Shown: positions 10,018-22,500 of the stretch, piece by piece
Position numbering within the stretch: the stretch's first letter is position 1
Layout of the letters: each line of letters opens with the position of its first letter
Assembly (NCBI GenBank): GCA_034440635.1
Contig: JAOTON010002226.1
Location: 35,699 to 99,698, forward strand
DNA: 64,000 nt
Direction of reading: 5' to 3'
Source: Lepas anatifera
Lineage: Eukaryota > Arthropoda > Thecostraca > Lepadidae
Program-made: the position numbers and the translations under genes
Notes under the pieces: model-generated
The model's input: only the letters and a program-made list of their open reading frames with translations
Told to the model about the DNA's origin: nothing
Database searches by the model: none

Positions 10018-12041
10018 AATCCCTGACATGACGCACCCCGATAGGGGGGGGCATATTTCGTTTCCCCTATCTCATTTCCTGGAGAAGTTGAAGCAAAATT
10101 ATGGGTCGTCTTTGAAACCTCTTGACGATACAAAGAAAATCAGCCGATTTTTTGTCTGATCCATATTTAGGTCACCAGAGGTCAAACAAGCTCAGAAGTC
10201 CACAGGATTACTGCAGGGCATTGTAGATTTTCCCGAATATATATTTTACTGAGCGGAGCTAGAGCACATCTTTAGGCATCTTTGGTATCCTCTCATAGTG
10301 ACCAATCGAAGAATGTATATTATGACTATGCTAGGTCAAACGATAAGAATGGCCTGACCTCAAGCCAGGTCAGGGTTACACGGTGATCTGATATGTTCAT
10401 GTTGCCCATCAAGCGGCCCCCAATGCCAATAAAAGCACAACGAAGTCAAAATGGAGCTCTGTATTAACCCTCGCCCCACCGGGGGCTTTCGATGCCCCCT
10501 AAGGTTTTTTCGAGATAGCAGAAAAACGACGAAACGCAGCACCGCGGTTGAGGGCTCTATCTCTTACCGCATTATTTTCCCACCATCCCTAAAAATTTTA
10601 CTCCGGGTCACCCAAGGTCAGGTCACCAGGTGAGGTCAACCAAGGTCACCTCACTTCAACTTTGAAGCCCTATAAGTGCTACATTTCTTAGTCGATCGAT
10701 TTGAAACTTGCTACACTTTATGACCCTTTCAGGGTCTACAACGTGTAAATCCAGGATTTTTCGATTTCGTGACCTGAGGTCAGGTCACGAGACGACCTGT
10801 CCCATTCGAAAAGCATGGGGAAAAGCTGTCTCATGATCTAAAAGCCACAAAAATGATTGAAAATACTCAGACTGCTCAGAACAGCGTTTTTGGACACCCT
10901 TTCACGGATCCCAGGGGTCATATTTGCCCTTTGACTTTTCAAGGTCATCCAAGGTCACCAGGGGTCAAGAACAGTATTTTGACAATACCTTTTGACCTAA
11001 TTAAGCTAGAGCGGTGAAACAAACACCATCGTGTTTGTCTTGTCACTGGCTTTCATTTGATATACGGCAAGGTCACTTTCTAACCTTCCGTGACCTCACT
11101 TCATATTAGGTCACGAGGTGACCTCTGGAGGTCAAATCACTGGCGGCAGGTCCTTATGTTCCACATAGCGGAAAAAGGACTGGCAAATTCCTATTAAATT
11201 TACTTAACCAGATCTCAATAGCTCTAATGGCGTAGGAGTTATGCTCAGTTTTGTTAAGCACTGCATATTTGAGTGAAAATAGCCTATCGTGACCTTTCTT
11301 GACCTCTGGAGGTCAAACCATTGACCTGAACGCTTAAAAATGTGAAGTAATTTCTAACTGAATTCACGTGAGCTGCTTTCTAATGCACTTTGCAGATTTG
11401 CGCTAACCCCCATATTTTCGGAGTTAGAGGGGGGCCATCGATGGCCCCCGGTTGGGGCGAAGTTGGCGCCGGACCCCCGGTGGGGCGCGGGTTAATTCAG
11501 TGCAAAGTTATTGGAAAATAAGCAGTTACAGTCGGTCCAAGTGACCTCGGATGACCTCTGAGAGGTCACATACTCACAGATCAACGTTCATAGTAATGAA
11601 CTTGTTAAGAACACATGGTATGAGAACTTCTAGCCCGATCTATCTCTTATTTTTTAAAGAAAGAACCCTTTATATTTATCATAAACATTTAATAGGGCGT
11701 CCAAAAAATGATCCCATCTTATGTTAATAACATTAAAATTTAGAGGCAGCAGATTTTTAGACACCAGTGCTCTGATCATACTATGAAATTCTGGAACTGA
11801 GCGGTGGGAGGATTTTCTTTTGCGCTGCTTGAAACTAATGATTTTGAGTTTTGGGGCCGGATCACATGGACCCCAAATAGGTCCTTGGGCTGACATGACC
11901 AAACCAAGAAAATTGGTCTGTTGTGTAACTTAATCAGGGACAAGCCATTGCTTCATTGTTCTTCATCTCCTCGCGTTTGCGTCATTCAGGGAAAAGCAGA
12001 GGGGGGAGAATTTCACTCCCCCGGTCCCAGCAGGGTGCTTG
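10018..12041 (-). mobile_element. T3 copy interrupted by a nested T2
   Basis: The outer parts (10018-10463 and 11496-12041) match the T3 at 24466-25493 in the same order: 'atgacgcaccccg', 'atttcctggagaagttgaa', 'caaaatggagct', 'aaagttattgg', 'ttgcgtcattcagggaaaagcag' and a terminus AGCAGGGTGCTTG before TTAT (a decayed TTAA, 12042-12045). The first ~25 bp of the left terminus are missing. Removing 10468-11495 rejoins the sequence at one TTAA, which corresponds to 'ctcaattcattgagaagttattgg' in the intact copy (about 24937). No coding capacity. Confidence 0.8.
10468..11491 (+). mobile_element. T2: complete 1024-bp TTAA element nested in T3
   Basis: Flanked by TTAA at 10464-10467 and 11492-11495. 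Termini are CCCTCGCCCCACCGGGGG on the left and, reverse-complemented, CCCGCGCCCCACCGGGGG on the right. It has exactly the same length as the copy at 55154-56177. The body holds many TGACCT/AGGTCA hexamers, including TGACCTCTGGAGGTCA at 11119-11134 and again near 11300-11315. No open frame of transposase size is present, so it is non-autonomous. The CCC termini and the TTAA target indicate mobilisation by a piggyBac-type transposase. Confidence 0.9.
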
Positions 12042-12058
12042 TTATGTGCATCTATGAG

Positions 12059-14620
12059 CGAGTATTTGTGTCTTCCATCGCTAGCGCTTGTCCATGATTA
12101 TTAGGCCTGTCGTGATCACACTTTTTACAGGATCTTTGATTACCGGGTGTTTTCTAATGTATTGATGGCCGCTGATGACGATTTTCTGGTCGAAAATGTC
12201 GAATTCGAAAATATTTGTCCGCGCAAGCCGTTTGAATTCTTCCGTTTGCCAAATTTCGTGTTTTCATATTCACGGACCATAAAATGCACTAATGTATTGG
12301 AAGGGCTCCGAACTTTAAACCATTCATCTGAACAATTTGAAACATTTTTACCCTTGAAATATATATTTACCTGGAAGTACCTTGGAAGACTGGGACGTTT
12401 GGCTTAAAAGATGATAATAGATGGCGCGCTGACGAGCCGTGTGTGTCCCGTCGTCGCTTATGACAGAAGGTATTAGCCAAGGAGCTGATATAGGATTTGA
12501 GCCTGTTATGAATTCGATGAATGAGCATTTACCTTCATAAGATGATCCGATTTCTCTCGCTTGCAGTTTTAAATATAATTGGTAATGGTTGTTCAGAGGT
12601 CCAATTAGGATGAGCCAGCCATAAATGATTAGGTATCTTAGCATGTAGTCACTGCGTGAAAATTTAGTATTAAAATGTATGTAGAGCTAGTCGATTATGT
12701 TCAGATTAGTCTTGCTATACTGAGGAGAATACCGTATTTCGGGAAAATGAAGCTACGCACCCAGTTGCCGTCATACATGCCGTTGTCGGTCGATTTATGA
12801 TGCTGCGGTTTGAAGAGACTGAGGCCGGAAGCGGACGAATTTCTGTTTCATAGCTTCAATATTCGAACCGACCGCTGATGAGTTACCGAGACTTCGAAGA
12901 GCATCTGTGCTAGTAAGAAAAGGTGCAAAGTTCGCTGAGAAATAAGGAAGCTTTATAATTTGAAGGAAACGATAGAAGGCGCCTACAAAACATGAAGATA
13001 TTGTAGCATGGACAAGCATGACACCATTGTTTGAATATCGAGCTCTACCATCAAAGTATCGGCAAACAGAACATTTCTGGAAGACCAGGGTGAGCACAGG
13101 GTTGTATATTGGGGGCTTGATGCGTCGTGACAGACCATTGAGACGGCAGAGCTGAGCCAAGCCACTGTGTGTCGTTGTGGCTACCGGAGTCTCCGGATGT
13201 TGCGTTCTGACGGAGCCAAGCTGCTCGAACGCAAGCCATTGACAGCGACCGCTGGTGGTTTGCAGCAGCGAGCTTCCTATTTGTAGCATCACCCAGTGCT
13301 AACACGCCGCACGCGATCAGGCTCTGGCGGTATAAATCAATCTCGAAAGAAAACTTATTTCTTAATGTTACACGGAAGTCGTTTATAGACTTGTCCGGGT
13401 GATTGTCATCTTATTGTGCTCGAATACGGACGAGCCGGCCTCCCGATCAGGCCTTATTGGCGGCGAGCAGGGTTGCCGCAGCTGCTGCCGTCTCCAACGG
13501 TCTGTCCGACAGCATCCAAGCCCCCAATATACAACCTCTGTGCTTTCGTTGGTCTTCCAGAAATGTTCTATTTGCCGATGCCTTTGATGGTAAAGCTCTG
13601 CTTTATATGTCAAACAATGTGGTCTGTTTTGTCCGTGCTTACAATACCTTCATGTTTTGTAGACGCCTTCTGATCGCTTCCTTCAGTTTACGGTGCTTCC
13701 TTATTTTAAGCGAACTTTGTACTTGTTTCTTGCTGGCACAGATGCTCTTCTGTAAGTCTCGGCAACTTCATTAGCGGTCGGTTCATTTTCAGCTATTGAA
13801 ACGCGAATTCGTTCACTTCCTGGCCTCCATCTCTTCAGCCGCAGCATCATAATGTGACCGACAACGTCGCCCAATCGAGCTGGTTAAGCGGCAGCATGCA
13901 TGTGAATCTGTTAAGCGGCTTGACGGCGGCGCTAGGTGAGGTGTAGCTTCATTTTTCCCGAAATGCGGTATTCTACTTGCTAGTGATAGCAAGACTAATC
14001 TAAATATAATCGACTGGCTCTTGCTACATTTTAATACTTGAAACTGATCCGCGTGACTACATGCTTAGATACCTAATCTTATAGGCTGGCTAGCTGATCT
14101 GAATTGGACCTGCTTTGAGCAACCATTACCAATTATATTTAAAACTGCAAGCGGAAATCTGGATCATCTTATGAAGGTAAATGCTCATTCATCGAATTCA
14201 TAACAGGCTCAAATCCTTATCCGCTCCTTTGGCTAATACCTTCTTGTCATAAGGACGTACGGGACACGACGACGGTGCGTCATGCGGCCATTATTATCTC
14301 TTTTAGCTCAAACGTCCCGTCTTTCCAGGTACTTTTCCGGTAAATATATATTTCAGGGTTAAAAATGTTTCATTGTTCGATTGAATGGTTTTAAGTTCTG
14401 GAGCCCTTCCAATACATTGTTGCATTTATGGTCCGTGATATGAAAACATCGAAATTTTGGCAAACCGGAAGAATTTCAAACGGCTTGCGCGGGCAAATTT
14501 TTCAATTCGAAACTTTCGACCGCAAATCGTGATCGCGGCCATCAATACATTAGAAAACACCCGATCAAGATCCTGTGAAAAGTGGTGACCAGCCTAATGA
14601 TTATCAGAAATAAACACTCG
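12059..14620. mobile_element. 2.56-kb fold-back element with ~1.1-kb inverted arms
   Basis: The left arm (12059 to ~13160) and right arm (~13475 to 14620) are inverted copies. Anchor pairs include 'gggtgttttctaatgtattgatggccgc' with its reverse near 14540, 'gattagtcttgctata' (about 12705) with its reverse near 13990, and 'gggttgtatattgggggcttg' (about 13100) with its reverse near 13520. Both ends begin CGAGT(A/G)TTT. The ~310-bp centre is not repeated. No clear target duplication is seen. Short open frames in the arms mirror each other and have no recognisable domains. This is a long terminal-inverted-repeat or fold-back transposon lacking a transposase. Confidence 0.85.
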
Positions 14621-14769
14621 ACAGGAGCAGTGGCGAATCTGAACTATTTAGAAAGTTGCAAAGTTGGGGTCTGTCATTAAAAATGTAAATCGTATGCTTT
14701 TAGCCTGCCGTCATTTGAGTGTTGTTCTAGCTATCTACTAGTGCGCTGAGCTGACAGCACTTATTAATC

Positions 14770-14945
14770 ATGGTTGGCGTTTAAATTACGAGCCAACTAC
14801 AAAGGTTATACGGCGACACCAACTCTCACCCTGTTGGGAAGGATTTCGGGAATCAGATCAACTTATTCACAGACTCTGCAGGGATTTGAGTCCGCGACCG
14901 ATTTCTCAAAAGACAGGAGTACTATCCACTGAACCACGCATCCCT
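14770..14945 (-). mobile_element. Old tRNA-derived SINE
   Basis: On the minus strand it begins like a tRNA: GTGGTTCAGTGGATAGTAC (A-box region), then GGACTCAAATCCC (B-box). The body 'gaataagttgatctgattcc...caacagggtgag.gttggtgtcg' is also found in the SINE at 18013-18176. The tail region is degraded (about 14770-14790). A tRNA gene is unlikely because no cloverleaf closes. The head end abuts the 20-bp satellite. Confidence 0.7.
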
Positions 14946-14955
14946 CACGGCACAT

Positions 14956-15367
14956 CACTACACAGAGCGTGTACCACATACACAGAGCGTGTACCGCATA
15001 CACAGAGCGTGTACCACATACACAGAGCGTGTACCGCATACCAGAGCTGTACACATACACAGAGCGTGTACGCATACACGAGCGTGTACCGCAACACGGC
15101 GTGCCATACACAGAGCGTGTACCGCATACGCAGGCGTGTACCGCATACACAGAGCGTGTACCACATACACAGAGCGTGTACCACATACACAGAGCGTGTA
15201 CCACATACACAGAGCGTGTACCACATACACAGAGCGTGTACCGCATACACAGAGCGTGTACCACATACACAGAGCGTGTACCGCATACACAGAGCGTGTA
15301 CCACATACACAGAGCGTGTACCACATACACAGAGCGTGTACCGCATACACAGAGCGTGTACCACATT
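14956..15367. repeat. 20-bp satellite, about 20 units
   Basis: The unit is ACACAGAGCGTGTACC(A/G)CAT, repeated head to tail. Variant shorter units occur at about 15039-15140 and the array is very regular from 15140 to 15366. Each unit holds an ACAC...GTGT inverted core. Because 20 is not a multiple of 3 and the unit has no stop in any phase, all six frames stay open, giving several overlapping frames of 140-205 codons that are not genes. CCACAT and CCGCAT variants are interspersed. Confidence 0.97.
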
Positions 15368-17436
15368 GGTATGCACGACATCCTCTGAGGGAAAGTTTGT
15401 TAGTTTGCGGGCCCGTGATATACGACGGTGTCGGCTCCATTGCAATGAAGGGGACCTGAATACGCCTTGCACAATACTAATGCGCTGTAGCAAAAACAAA
15501 TAGGTGGCCCAACTCTTCTCGAGTTGGGGGTCAATGGCATGTTGTCATTTATAGGGATAAAAGATTCCGTCTTGCTGTCTTATTTTCAGAAATCCTTACA
15601 ATCATGGTTATGTGTATTTTAATAGAAATACAGCGACCTTCAGCGTTTAAGGTTCAGCTGACAGGAAGGGTCTCTCAAGACGCACAGCGGAGAAAACCTA
15701 TGTACACTCACAATCAGTTCAGATTATGATAAGCTCAAAGTAAAAATATCACGCTGAATCAAGCTAAAATCTGAAATGCAATTAAATCTAAGATACATCG
15801 ATTCTAGCCTCTTCCATGGCACTTGGTGATATACAAAGGCATGGGCCGGGGTTTCAGAGCAGGCGCCAAGCCTAGTGCAACATTCGTCTGCGCGTCAAGT
15901 CGACCGGAGCAGACAATGCCAAGGCTCTCTCATATTAAACGAGGTGGCTGCAAACACACGCAGAAGTAAAACAGCACTTTTATCTTGAAACGCGTCAGTC
16001 GCACCAATTCTAGAAAACAAGTTACAAAAAATAGGCTGGGCTGCAAAAAGTAAATGGGGGTCGGTCCCCTCTCTGGAGTTAGGAGTAACCCTGCAGGCCA
16101 CCTCAGTGACACGACCCCTGATGATTTCCATAACAATAATACACACCACCTACCTCCTCCCGCATCGCATAGTATGGTCTCACTGCTTGCGTCACCCGGT
16201 CAACCATACTGATCTGGAGTTATATGAGAACCAAATAACGGACCAAATAACGGACAGCAGCTCTATGTGGGCTGAAGCTTATCGGACACGCTATTTATTA
16301 CCCTGTAAATCTGCTAAACGGGCACTCAAACGTAGACACTGTGGACCATTAAGTTCTCGGGGTGTGAGACTGGGGTTCGTCACTAATACTAATGAAATAA
16401 ATGAGCTGGTGCGAATAGGGGAAAAATATCTGGAGCTTGGACACTTTGCAGTAAATTGTTTTTAGCGCAGTTAACGAAAGAGCTGGCTTCGACCGGGGCG
16501 CTTATTGTGGATTTTATCTCATTGCACACTTGCCGATGCTGAAATGCTGATATCATGGTGTTCCTCCTATCCACAGTTTGACAATGCAATCATTTTACGA
16601 GAAGCTCTGTCTGTAAATTGTTTGTCCTGAGCCGAGCGCGCTGAACACATTAACACATTTAGCACATGAAGTAAATCAAACTAAAGTGATGGTCAGTCCC
16701 AATGAGGACCGTGACCGATGTAGGCAGTTCTGGCGAGAACCGTAAAACATGTTGTGGTCCACTTTATCTAAAGCCAAGGTGATGTGTTCTCGCGAAGAAT
16801 TGGTTGAATGCAAGTCATGTTAAAGGTAAACTGTTTATGTCCCGGGCTAATCTATATACCATATAGCATACACACACAGGAAAACAAAATACATATTCGG
16901 CTCCTTCTTACATCCCCCTCATACGAATTTCGATGAAAAGTAGAGAGCCAGGCTCCCTGCTCCCATTTTCCGAAAGAAGTCTACCAACAAAGAGACTGAT
17001 GGCCCTCGATATCTCAGGTCATGTCACCAGTCCAGGTTAAGCGACTTAACCTAAACATTTTTAAAGGGGCACTGTTAAGAGCACACAATCTACTGATAGA
17101 CTAATTAAATCACACGACAAGGTCACCAATTACAGCAGCTTGTGATAAAGGTTTTTGTATCGATGACCTGGTGTCAGCTAAAGATCGTAATTCATCCGTT
17201 AGAAATGCATGGTGAAGTTGGCTAAGTTTAATAACTTTGAAAATAATGGCGATAGAGGTCTTATTTTGACGTCATTGTGCTTGACTTCCCACTGCCGCTT
17301 AAAGTATATGCATCATGACCCATGCTGAACATGACCCAACTAAGATCAATGTCAAGGTCAAGGAGTATCCAAAGAAATTACGTCACTAGTCTGAAGGAGC
17401 AATAGATGAATTTACATCAATCAAAAAGTGAGAATG
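15368..17436. other. Intronic stretch, no gene recognised
   Basis: Mixed sequence without recognisable proteins. From about 16990 to 17400 it has scattered TGACCT/AGGTCA hexamers like those in T1 and T4, probably a heavily decayed element without visible ends. Confidence 0.35.
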
Positions 17437-17805
17437 TTAAAACGCCCCGTCGAGGGGTTCTTAAATGCCCCCATCTATTTTTTTCGAGGAGATGGCTGGA
17501 GAACCACTCTCCGCCGGAATGCGATACTTGGCTTCATTTGAGAAAATTCATGAGCACGTCGCTTGGTGAAGGCATTTGGAAGATTCTTCTATAATGTTTT
17601 ACTTATAGACTTTCAAATTCGGACTTAGGTTTTGAGACCGTCGCAATCGCATGGTCACACCAGTTCGCCCGCACTGAAGACCGAGTGGTGACGGTATAGC
17701 GTCATATAACTGGGTTGTATATCAAGGTCACCCACAATAAAATCAAGGTCAAGGTCTTTGACCCCCTATTCCGTTCAGAAGGCATTATTCAGCCTAACTT
17801 ATTAA

Positions 17806-19058
17806 CACGCGCCCCGCTGGGGGGCGAAATTCCCCCCCTTCTGGTTTTCCCCAATAACACAAAAACAAAGAGACGCAGAACAACGAAACTTACAGTATCT
17901 CATTCATCTTCAATTTTACACATCTGACCAAGTTTTTGGGGTAAGGTCATGTCAGGTCAAGGAGCTATTTGAGGTCAAGTGACCCGACCTCAAGACCTAA
18001 AATCACGAGTTTAATAATTGTTGGGGTTTACGACGCACCAACTGCCGGTCATCCGACGTCGCCAACCTCACCCTGTTGGAGGGATTTTGGGGATCGATCG
18101 ACTTATTCAGAGGCTCCGCCGGACGAACCCGGGACCGGTGGCTTGAAGACAAGGGTGCTATCACTGCCCCTCCCCCAAATCACGAGTTTGAAGTAGTGCC
18201 CAGGGAACATTAGCGAATCGATCAGTTTGGAACTTTAACAATATGATAAGATCATTAGGATCTACAAATATGCTATCTCGGAATTTCAATATTGTTGACC
18301 TAAGTTGGGGTCAATTTTTTGGTCACCCCATGATAAGCCTATGCTGAAAAATATAATGGGCTCGTTTTCAGATAAATACTGAATAGATAAAGCTGAAAAT
18401 CCTCAAACCGTCTATTCTTACCACGATCTTGACCATAGAGTTGAGTTTTTGGGCATCTGACCTCTCAAAGGTCATGTCAGGTCACAGGAACATAGATTGA
18501 TTGTTTTGCCAATAACTTCTCACTGAAATGGGATAAAACTCCCATTTTGCTTTCATTGTGCTTATATTGTCACGGGGAGTCGATTGATATGCAACATGAC
18601 CATACCAGGCTGCTTGACTTCGCTGTAATTGTTTTACCTTTGCTGATAAGCCTGAATAAATGAATGAAATGAAATACTCTGTGACCCTGACCTAGCTTGA
18701 GTTCAGGTCATTTTCACCATTTGACCTAGCAAGGTCATATTATACAACATTCAATTTGCCACAATGAGAGGAATCCAATGATGCATGAATATTTGATCTA
18801 GCTCCCCTGAGGACATATCTAGAGAGACAAACGTACACTGCTCTGTTGTAAGCCTATGGAATCTTCTTTGACCTATGCTGGCCTCAATATTGACCTGACA
18901 TAAACATTTTCGTATAAAATTTCTTCGTCTTGTCACGAACTTTTGAATACCACCCGTAATTTTTCCTTAGCCTTCGTGGGAAATGAGATACGGAGGGGGC
19001 GTAAAGCGCTTCCCCATCGGCGGGGCGCGTCATGCCAGGGACCCCAGCGGGGCGCGTG
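17806..19058 (+). mobile_element. T3 inserted in T4 and itself carrying a SINE
   Basis: TTAA stands at 17802-17805 and 19059-19062. The left terminus is CACGCGCCCCGCTGGGGGG and the right terminus is CCCCAGCGGGGCGCGTG. It is colinear in reverse with 24466-25493. It is 1253 bp long, or about 1076 bp without the SINE and its target duplication. The body carries 'tcccattttgctttcattgtgc' and 'gctagatcaaata'-type phrases shared with the other copies, and many AGGTCA/TGACCT hexamers. Non-autonomous. Confidence 0.88.
18013..18176 (-). mobile_element. tRNA-derived SINE with 13-bp target duplication
   Basis: aaatcacgagttt is repeated at 18000-18012 and 18177-18189. Read on the minus strand it has a tRNA-like head, GGGGCAGTGATAGCACC, a B-box-like GGGTTCGTCC, a body 'gaataagtcgatcgatcccc..caacagggtgaggttgg', and a 3' tail GTAAACCCCAACAATTATTAA-like with AAT repeats (about 20 bp). 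The T3 copy at about 25286-25300 has the same site without the SINE (reverse: aaattacgagtttgaag), which proves a clean insertion. This is the best-preserved SINE of its family in the window. Confidence 0.92.
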
Positions 19059-19599
19059 TTAACATATGTGCTAAGTTAAGACTTCATAGTTAAGGCTACT
19101 TAATGTCAAAGCCAAGGTACAGGTCACGGCCAAAAGTATTGTTCAAAGCCCTCATTTCCCGCCCAGTGCCCTCATTTTCCCGCAATTCTGCTATAGTACC
19201 AGTTGTATTGTGCATTACTAGGAATATGTCAAATTGTTGTGTCATACGCCAGTGACATTTAATGACCTTCTCTTCAAAATTTAAGAACACATTTTGTGGA
19301 GCACTTCCTATATGACCATGGTCCACTTCTGTTGTATTCCCGGCCATTTCAGCATAATCACGGCCTTTCCCATTGGGCCTTCAGCATGGTCAATATTTGA
19401 AATTGATGACCTCATTTGACCTTGAAGATATTAACCTAGGTCAATGAAACTTGGATTTAATGTGGATCATTATCACCCCCATACACCCCCAAATAGGCGT
19501 TTTTCTAACTCTCTTAGTTTTTTATATATCAGGGAGAACACTTAAGGACTCTCCTCCACTGCACGTTGACTCGCGGACCCTCTCCACTCCGCGCGTTAA

Positions 19600-22500
19600 T
19601 AGAATGCTACCATTCACCCTACCAATACCACAGAACATTCAAAGAAATTATAGTGCATGGGCGGGATCAAAACTTGCCACCCATCGCCTGTGAGGACGGC
19701 AGTTTAGTTTTTAACGATGTTAGCAAGCAAGGGCGGCTTTGGGGGTAGGCACAGTCAACAATGCTTACCTAGTTTTCCCTGCATAATCAAGCGTAGCAAA
19801 CAGACATTGAAACTGAAAATAATAACTATCATCAGGTTAAAAATTTCTCCATTCTTTTTTTAACATAGTTTTGTAGAAAAAAGTTTGTGCAAATTTCTAT
19901 GATGGCGCATCCTTTTCAAGTAATTAATATTATGGCCATGGATTTTTATTTCAAAAAAGCAAACCAAGGACACAAATAACTTTGAGGTTTATGAACCCTC
20001 TAAATTTTCCTATTCAAAACAAGAAAATGTTTTTTTTTTGGGAAAGGGGTCATCTAGGGCACCGAAAGGCAGGCAAAGGCCATTTTTCCCTCTTTCGGCA
20101 GATATGGTCCCAAACAGTTTTCAAAGTTTACCTAGGAAGTGTTTAACAGCCCTGATGTTATGGCACTGATGTTTGCAAATCTTATTCTATTCTACACGTC
20201 ATGCCCCAGACAATGTTTGGGCTGCTTGTGATTTTCATTTTTGGAAAATTCGGCCAAAAATTTAGGCTTTTGGCCTAATTTTAAACGAAGACTTAAAACC
20301 AAACACAGTTGATGTTAGTGTTTTGTCCAAAAGCGTTTAAAAGCATCTTACCCCTTTGAAATCAAAGAATAACTGAGTTTCCGGCTGCACATACTCCTTA
20401 GGAACATTAAAAGAAATGTTTCATCGTAATCCATTGTAAAATTTTGCTAGAGCTCTGGAGCTACAAGTTTCTTGCCTCTGAATTTTTTTCCGTGGCGTCT
20501 TATTATATAATGTCTTACCTGTTTATCTTTTTAGACGGTAAAACATTACATCATAAAGGTGATCAGCAGGACTTGTATACACAGTAGCACGGCAAGCAGC
20601 CATCCAGATGGTAGGTGGGAAGTCCGTGCAAGAGTACGCACTTAACTTTCTCAAGGCTTTCTTTTTTCCTATAAGTCTAACAGCTAAAATTTTTATGTGG
20701 TTGTTTAGCCTGAAGAATTGTCTATGTATGGTCCATGTTTCAACTCGATGTCTCTGAAAGGAACTCGCCACGAGCTCATCAAAATAAAAGTCACGTGCGT
20801 ACCCTTGCCGGAGTGGGTCGGTAGAGTACGCAAGAGAGGAGGCTGAGTCGCATTGATCCCCGCTGTGCTTTGGGTGCCTGGGCCATGTCGCGAAGTTTTT
20901 GTCGCCAAACTAGGCGATTGTATGATTTTATATCATTCTGAATATACAAGAACTATGTTGCAACATTTGGTTTTCCAAATGGGAAGTACGGACTCTGTTC
21001 CGAGCAAAATCAATTTTCCTATCTCTTAAGCATGTGCACTCTTGCCCAATGGTCTACTGCGTACGCTTGCCGGACATGCTCCCTTGGGGAAAGTCTTCAT
21101 GAACATGTTGGCGGCATTTTTGGTGAGCTCCGGTCCTGGGTACACTCCTAGCTCAGCTTTCTTACTGATGACAGACCGTAATACAATACTTTTGATAATT
21201 GAAGCATGGTCTACAGTTTACCCAGTTAAGAAATATTACTTTAGGGTGCCCGAAACTTATTTTGTCTGTTCTCTCGCGGAAGACAAGGCAAGTGGATTTT
21301 GGTATGCGCTTAGGCACTGACCCTGCTTTTTATACCAGGGTATCCACCATCTCACTGGTTGCTAAGTAACCAAACAGCTGCTGCGTACTCTTATCTCCTG
21401 CGTACCTACCCGCCCTTACCCTAATCTACAAAAACAACCAAAAAGTGATATATTGCTGGTTTGGGTTTATAATTTTCCCTGTTACGACGTAAAAAGAATG
21501 TTATCGGTTTTTAATAACATTCTGGGCTTCTTAGTTTCGAAAAGATACTCTGTGACGTAATTTCCCCGTTAGAGCATTATATGTTTCAGGGCACATATCT
21601 GGGTCCGGTGCTCGCAAATGTCGCCGGCAATTTTCTGTTTTATCACATTCCATCACATTTTGAAAGTCTCTGAAGAAGTGTTATCAAGTCCGCAGATGAT
21701 GTGCAGCTGGGAACCACTGGTCCAGTGGTTGCATGGCCGCAGAAACTTTTCAAAGCTAGGGGGCAAAAGTCGTCACCGCTGCAGCGGTGACGCCACCAGC
21801 GCGCTGGTGGCGTCAAATATGATTCGGCCTATCATTTTCTTTTCCAACAGAAAAGGTCCAGAATCGGCTAAAAGTTGAGGGGGGTGCACTGCCACCAGTC
21901 CGAAATTTGGGGCAGCCACCCTCTCTGCCCCCCTCCTCCTGACTACTGCACCTATGAGTGGTTGTACGCCTCAAATGAAAAATTGTTTGGAAAATATTCT
22001 GGAAGTTATGGCCACCTAATTCAACAAAACGTGTTTTTTCTCAATGCCAGCAAGATAGAGTTTCTCCTGTGTGGCGACCAAAAGCAGCCAATAACATATC
22101 CCAGCCTGTACATATTTAGTTTATGAATAAAGAAATTGTAAGTAAAAATATCGTTACAAATGTAGCCGTCGATATGGATCTCAATCTTTCTGGGTATCAT
22201 CACGTAAAATGTATATCTGATGGCTGTTCTGGTATACTCATTGCTTTGTATCATGTCGGACATGTGCTGCCTACTAAACTGTTCCCTCGTATTATTGACT
22301 CGCTTGTATTTGCACATGTTGCAGTCTGAAATATGGAAGCACAAAATCTGAACCCAAGAGAAAGAAACAAAAAGCGATTTAACTTTACTCCCAGTCATAT
22401 CAGGTCGCAGGAGGAACGATCAAATTTCAGATGTCATCCAAGAGCTGGGATGCTTTAATGATCAGCATTTCATAGAATATTTAGACTTAGCCACAGGTTG

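Larger units (their letters stand above)
17441..19595 (-). mobile_element. T4 copy interrupted by a nested T3
   Basis: The outer segments 17441-17801 and 19063-19595 match the T4 at 59755-60675 in reverse. Anchors are 'ctggagaaccactc..cgatacttgg' near 17500, 'accgagtggtgacg' near 17680, and a right terminus CCTCTCCACTCCGCGCG before TTAA (19596-19599). TTAA also stands at the left (17437-17440). Without the insert the T4 would be about 898 bp, close to the 921 bp of the complete copy. No coding capacity. Confidence 0.78.

Noticed and set aside
14863..15503. Several overlapping open frames of 140-205 codons on both strands
   Set aside because: They are products of a 20-bp unit that lacks stops in all phases. 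All six frames are open at once.
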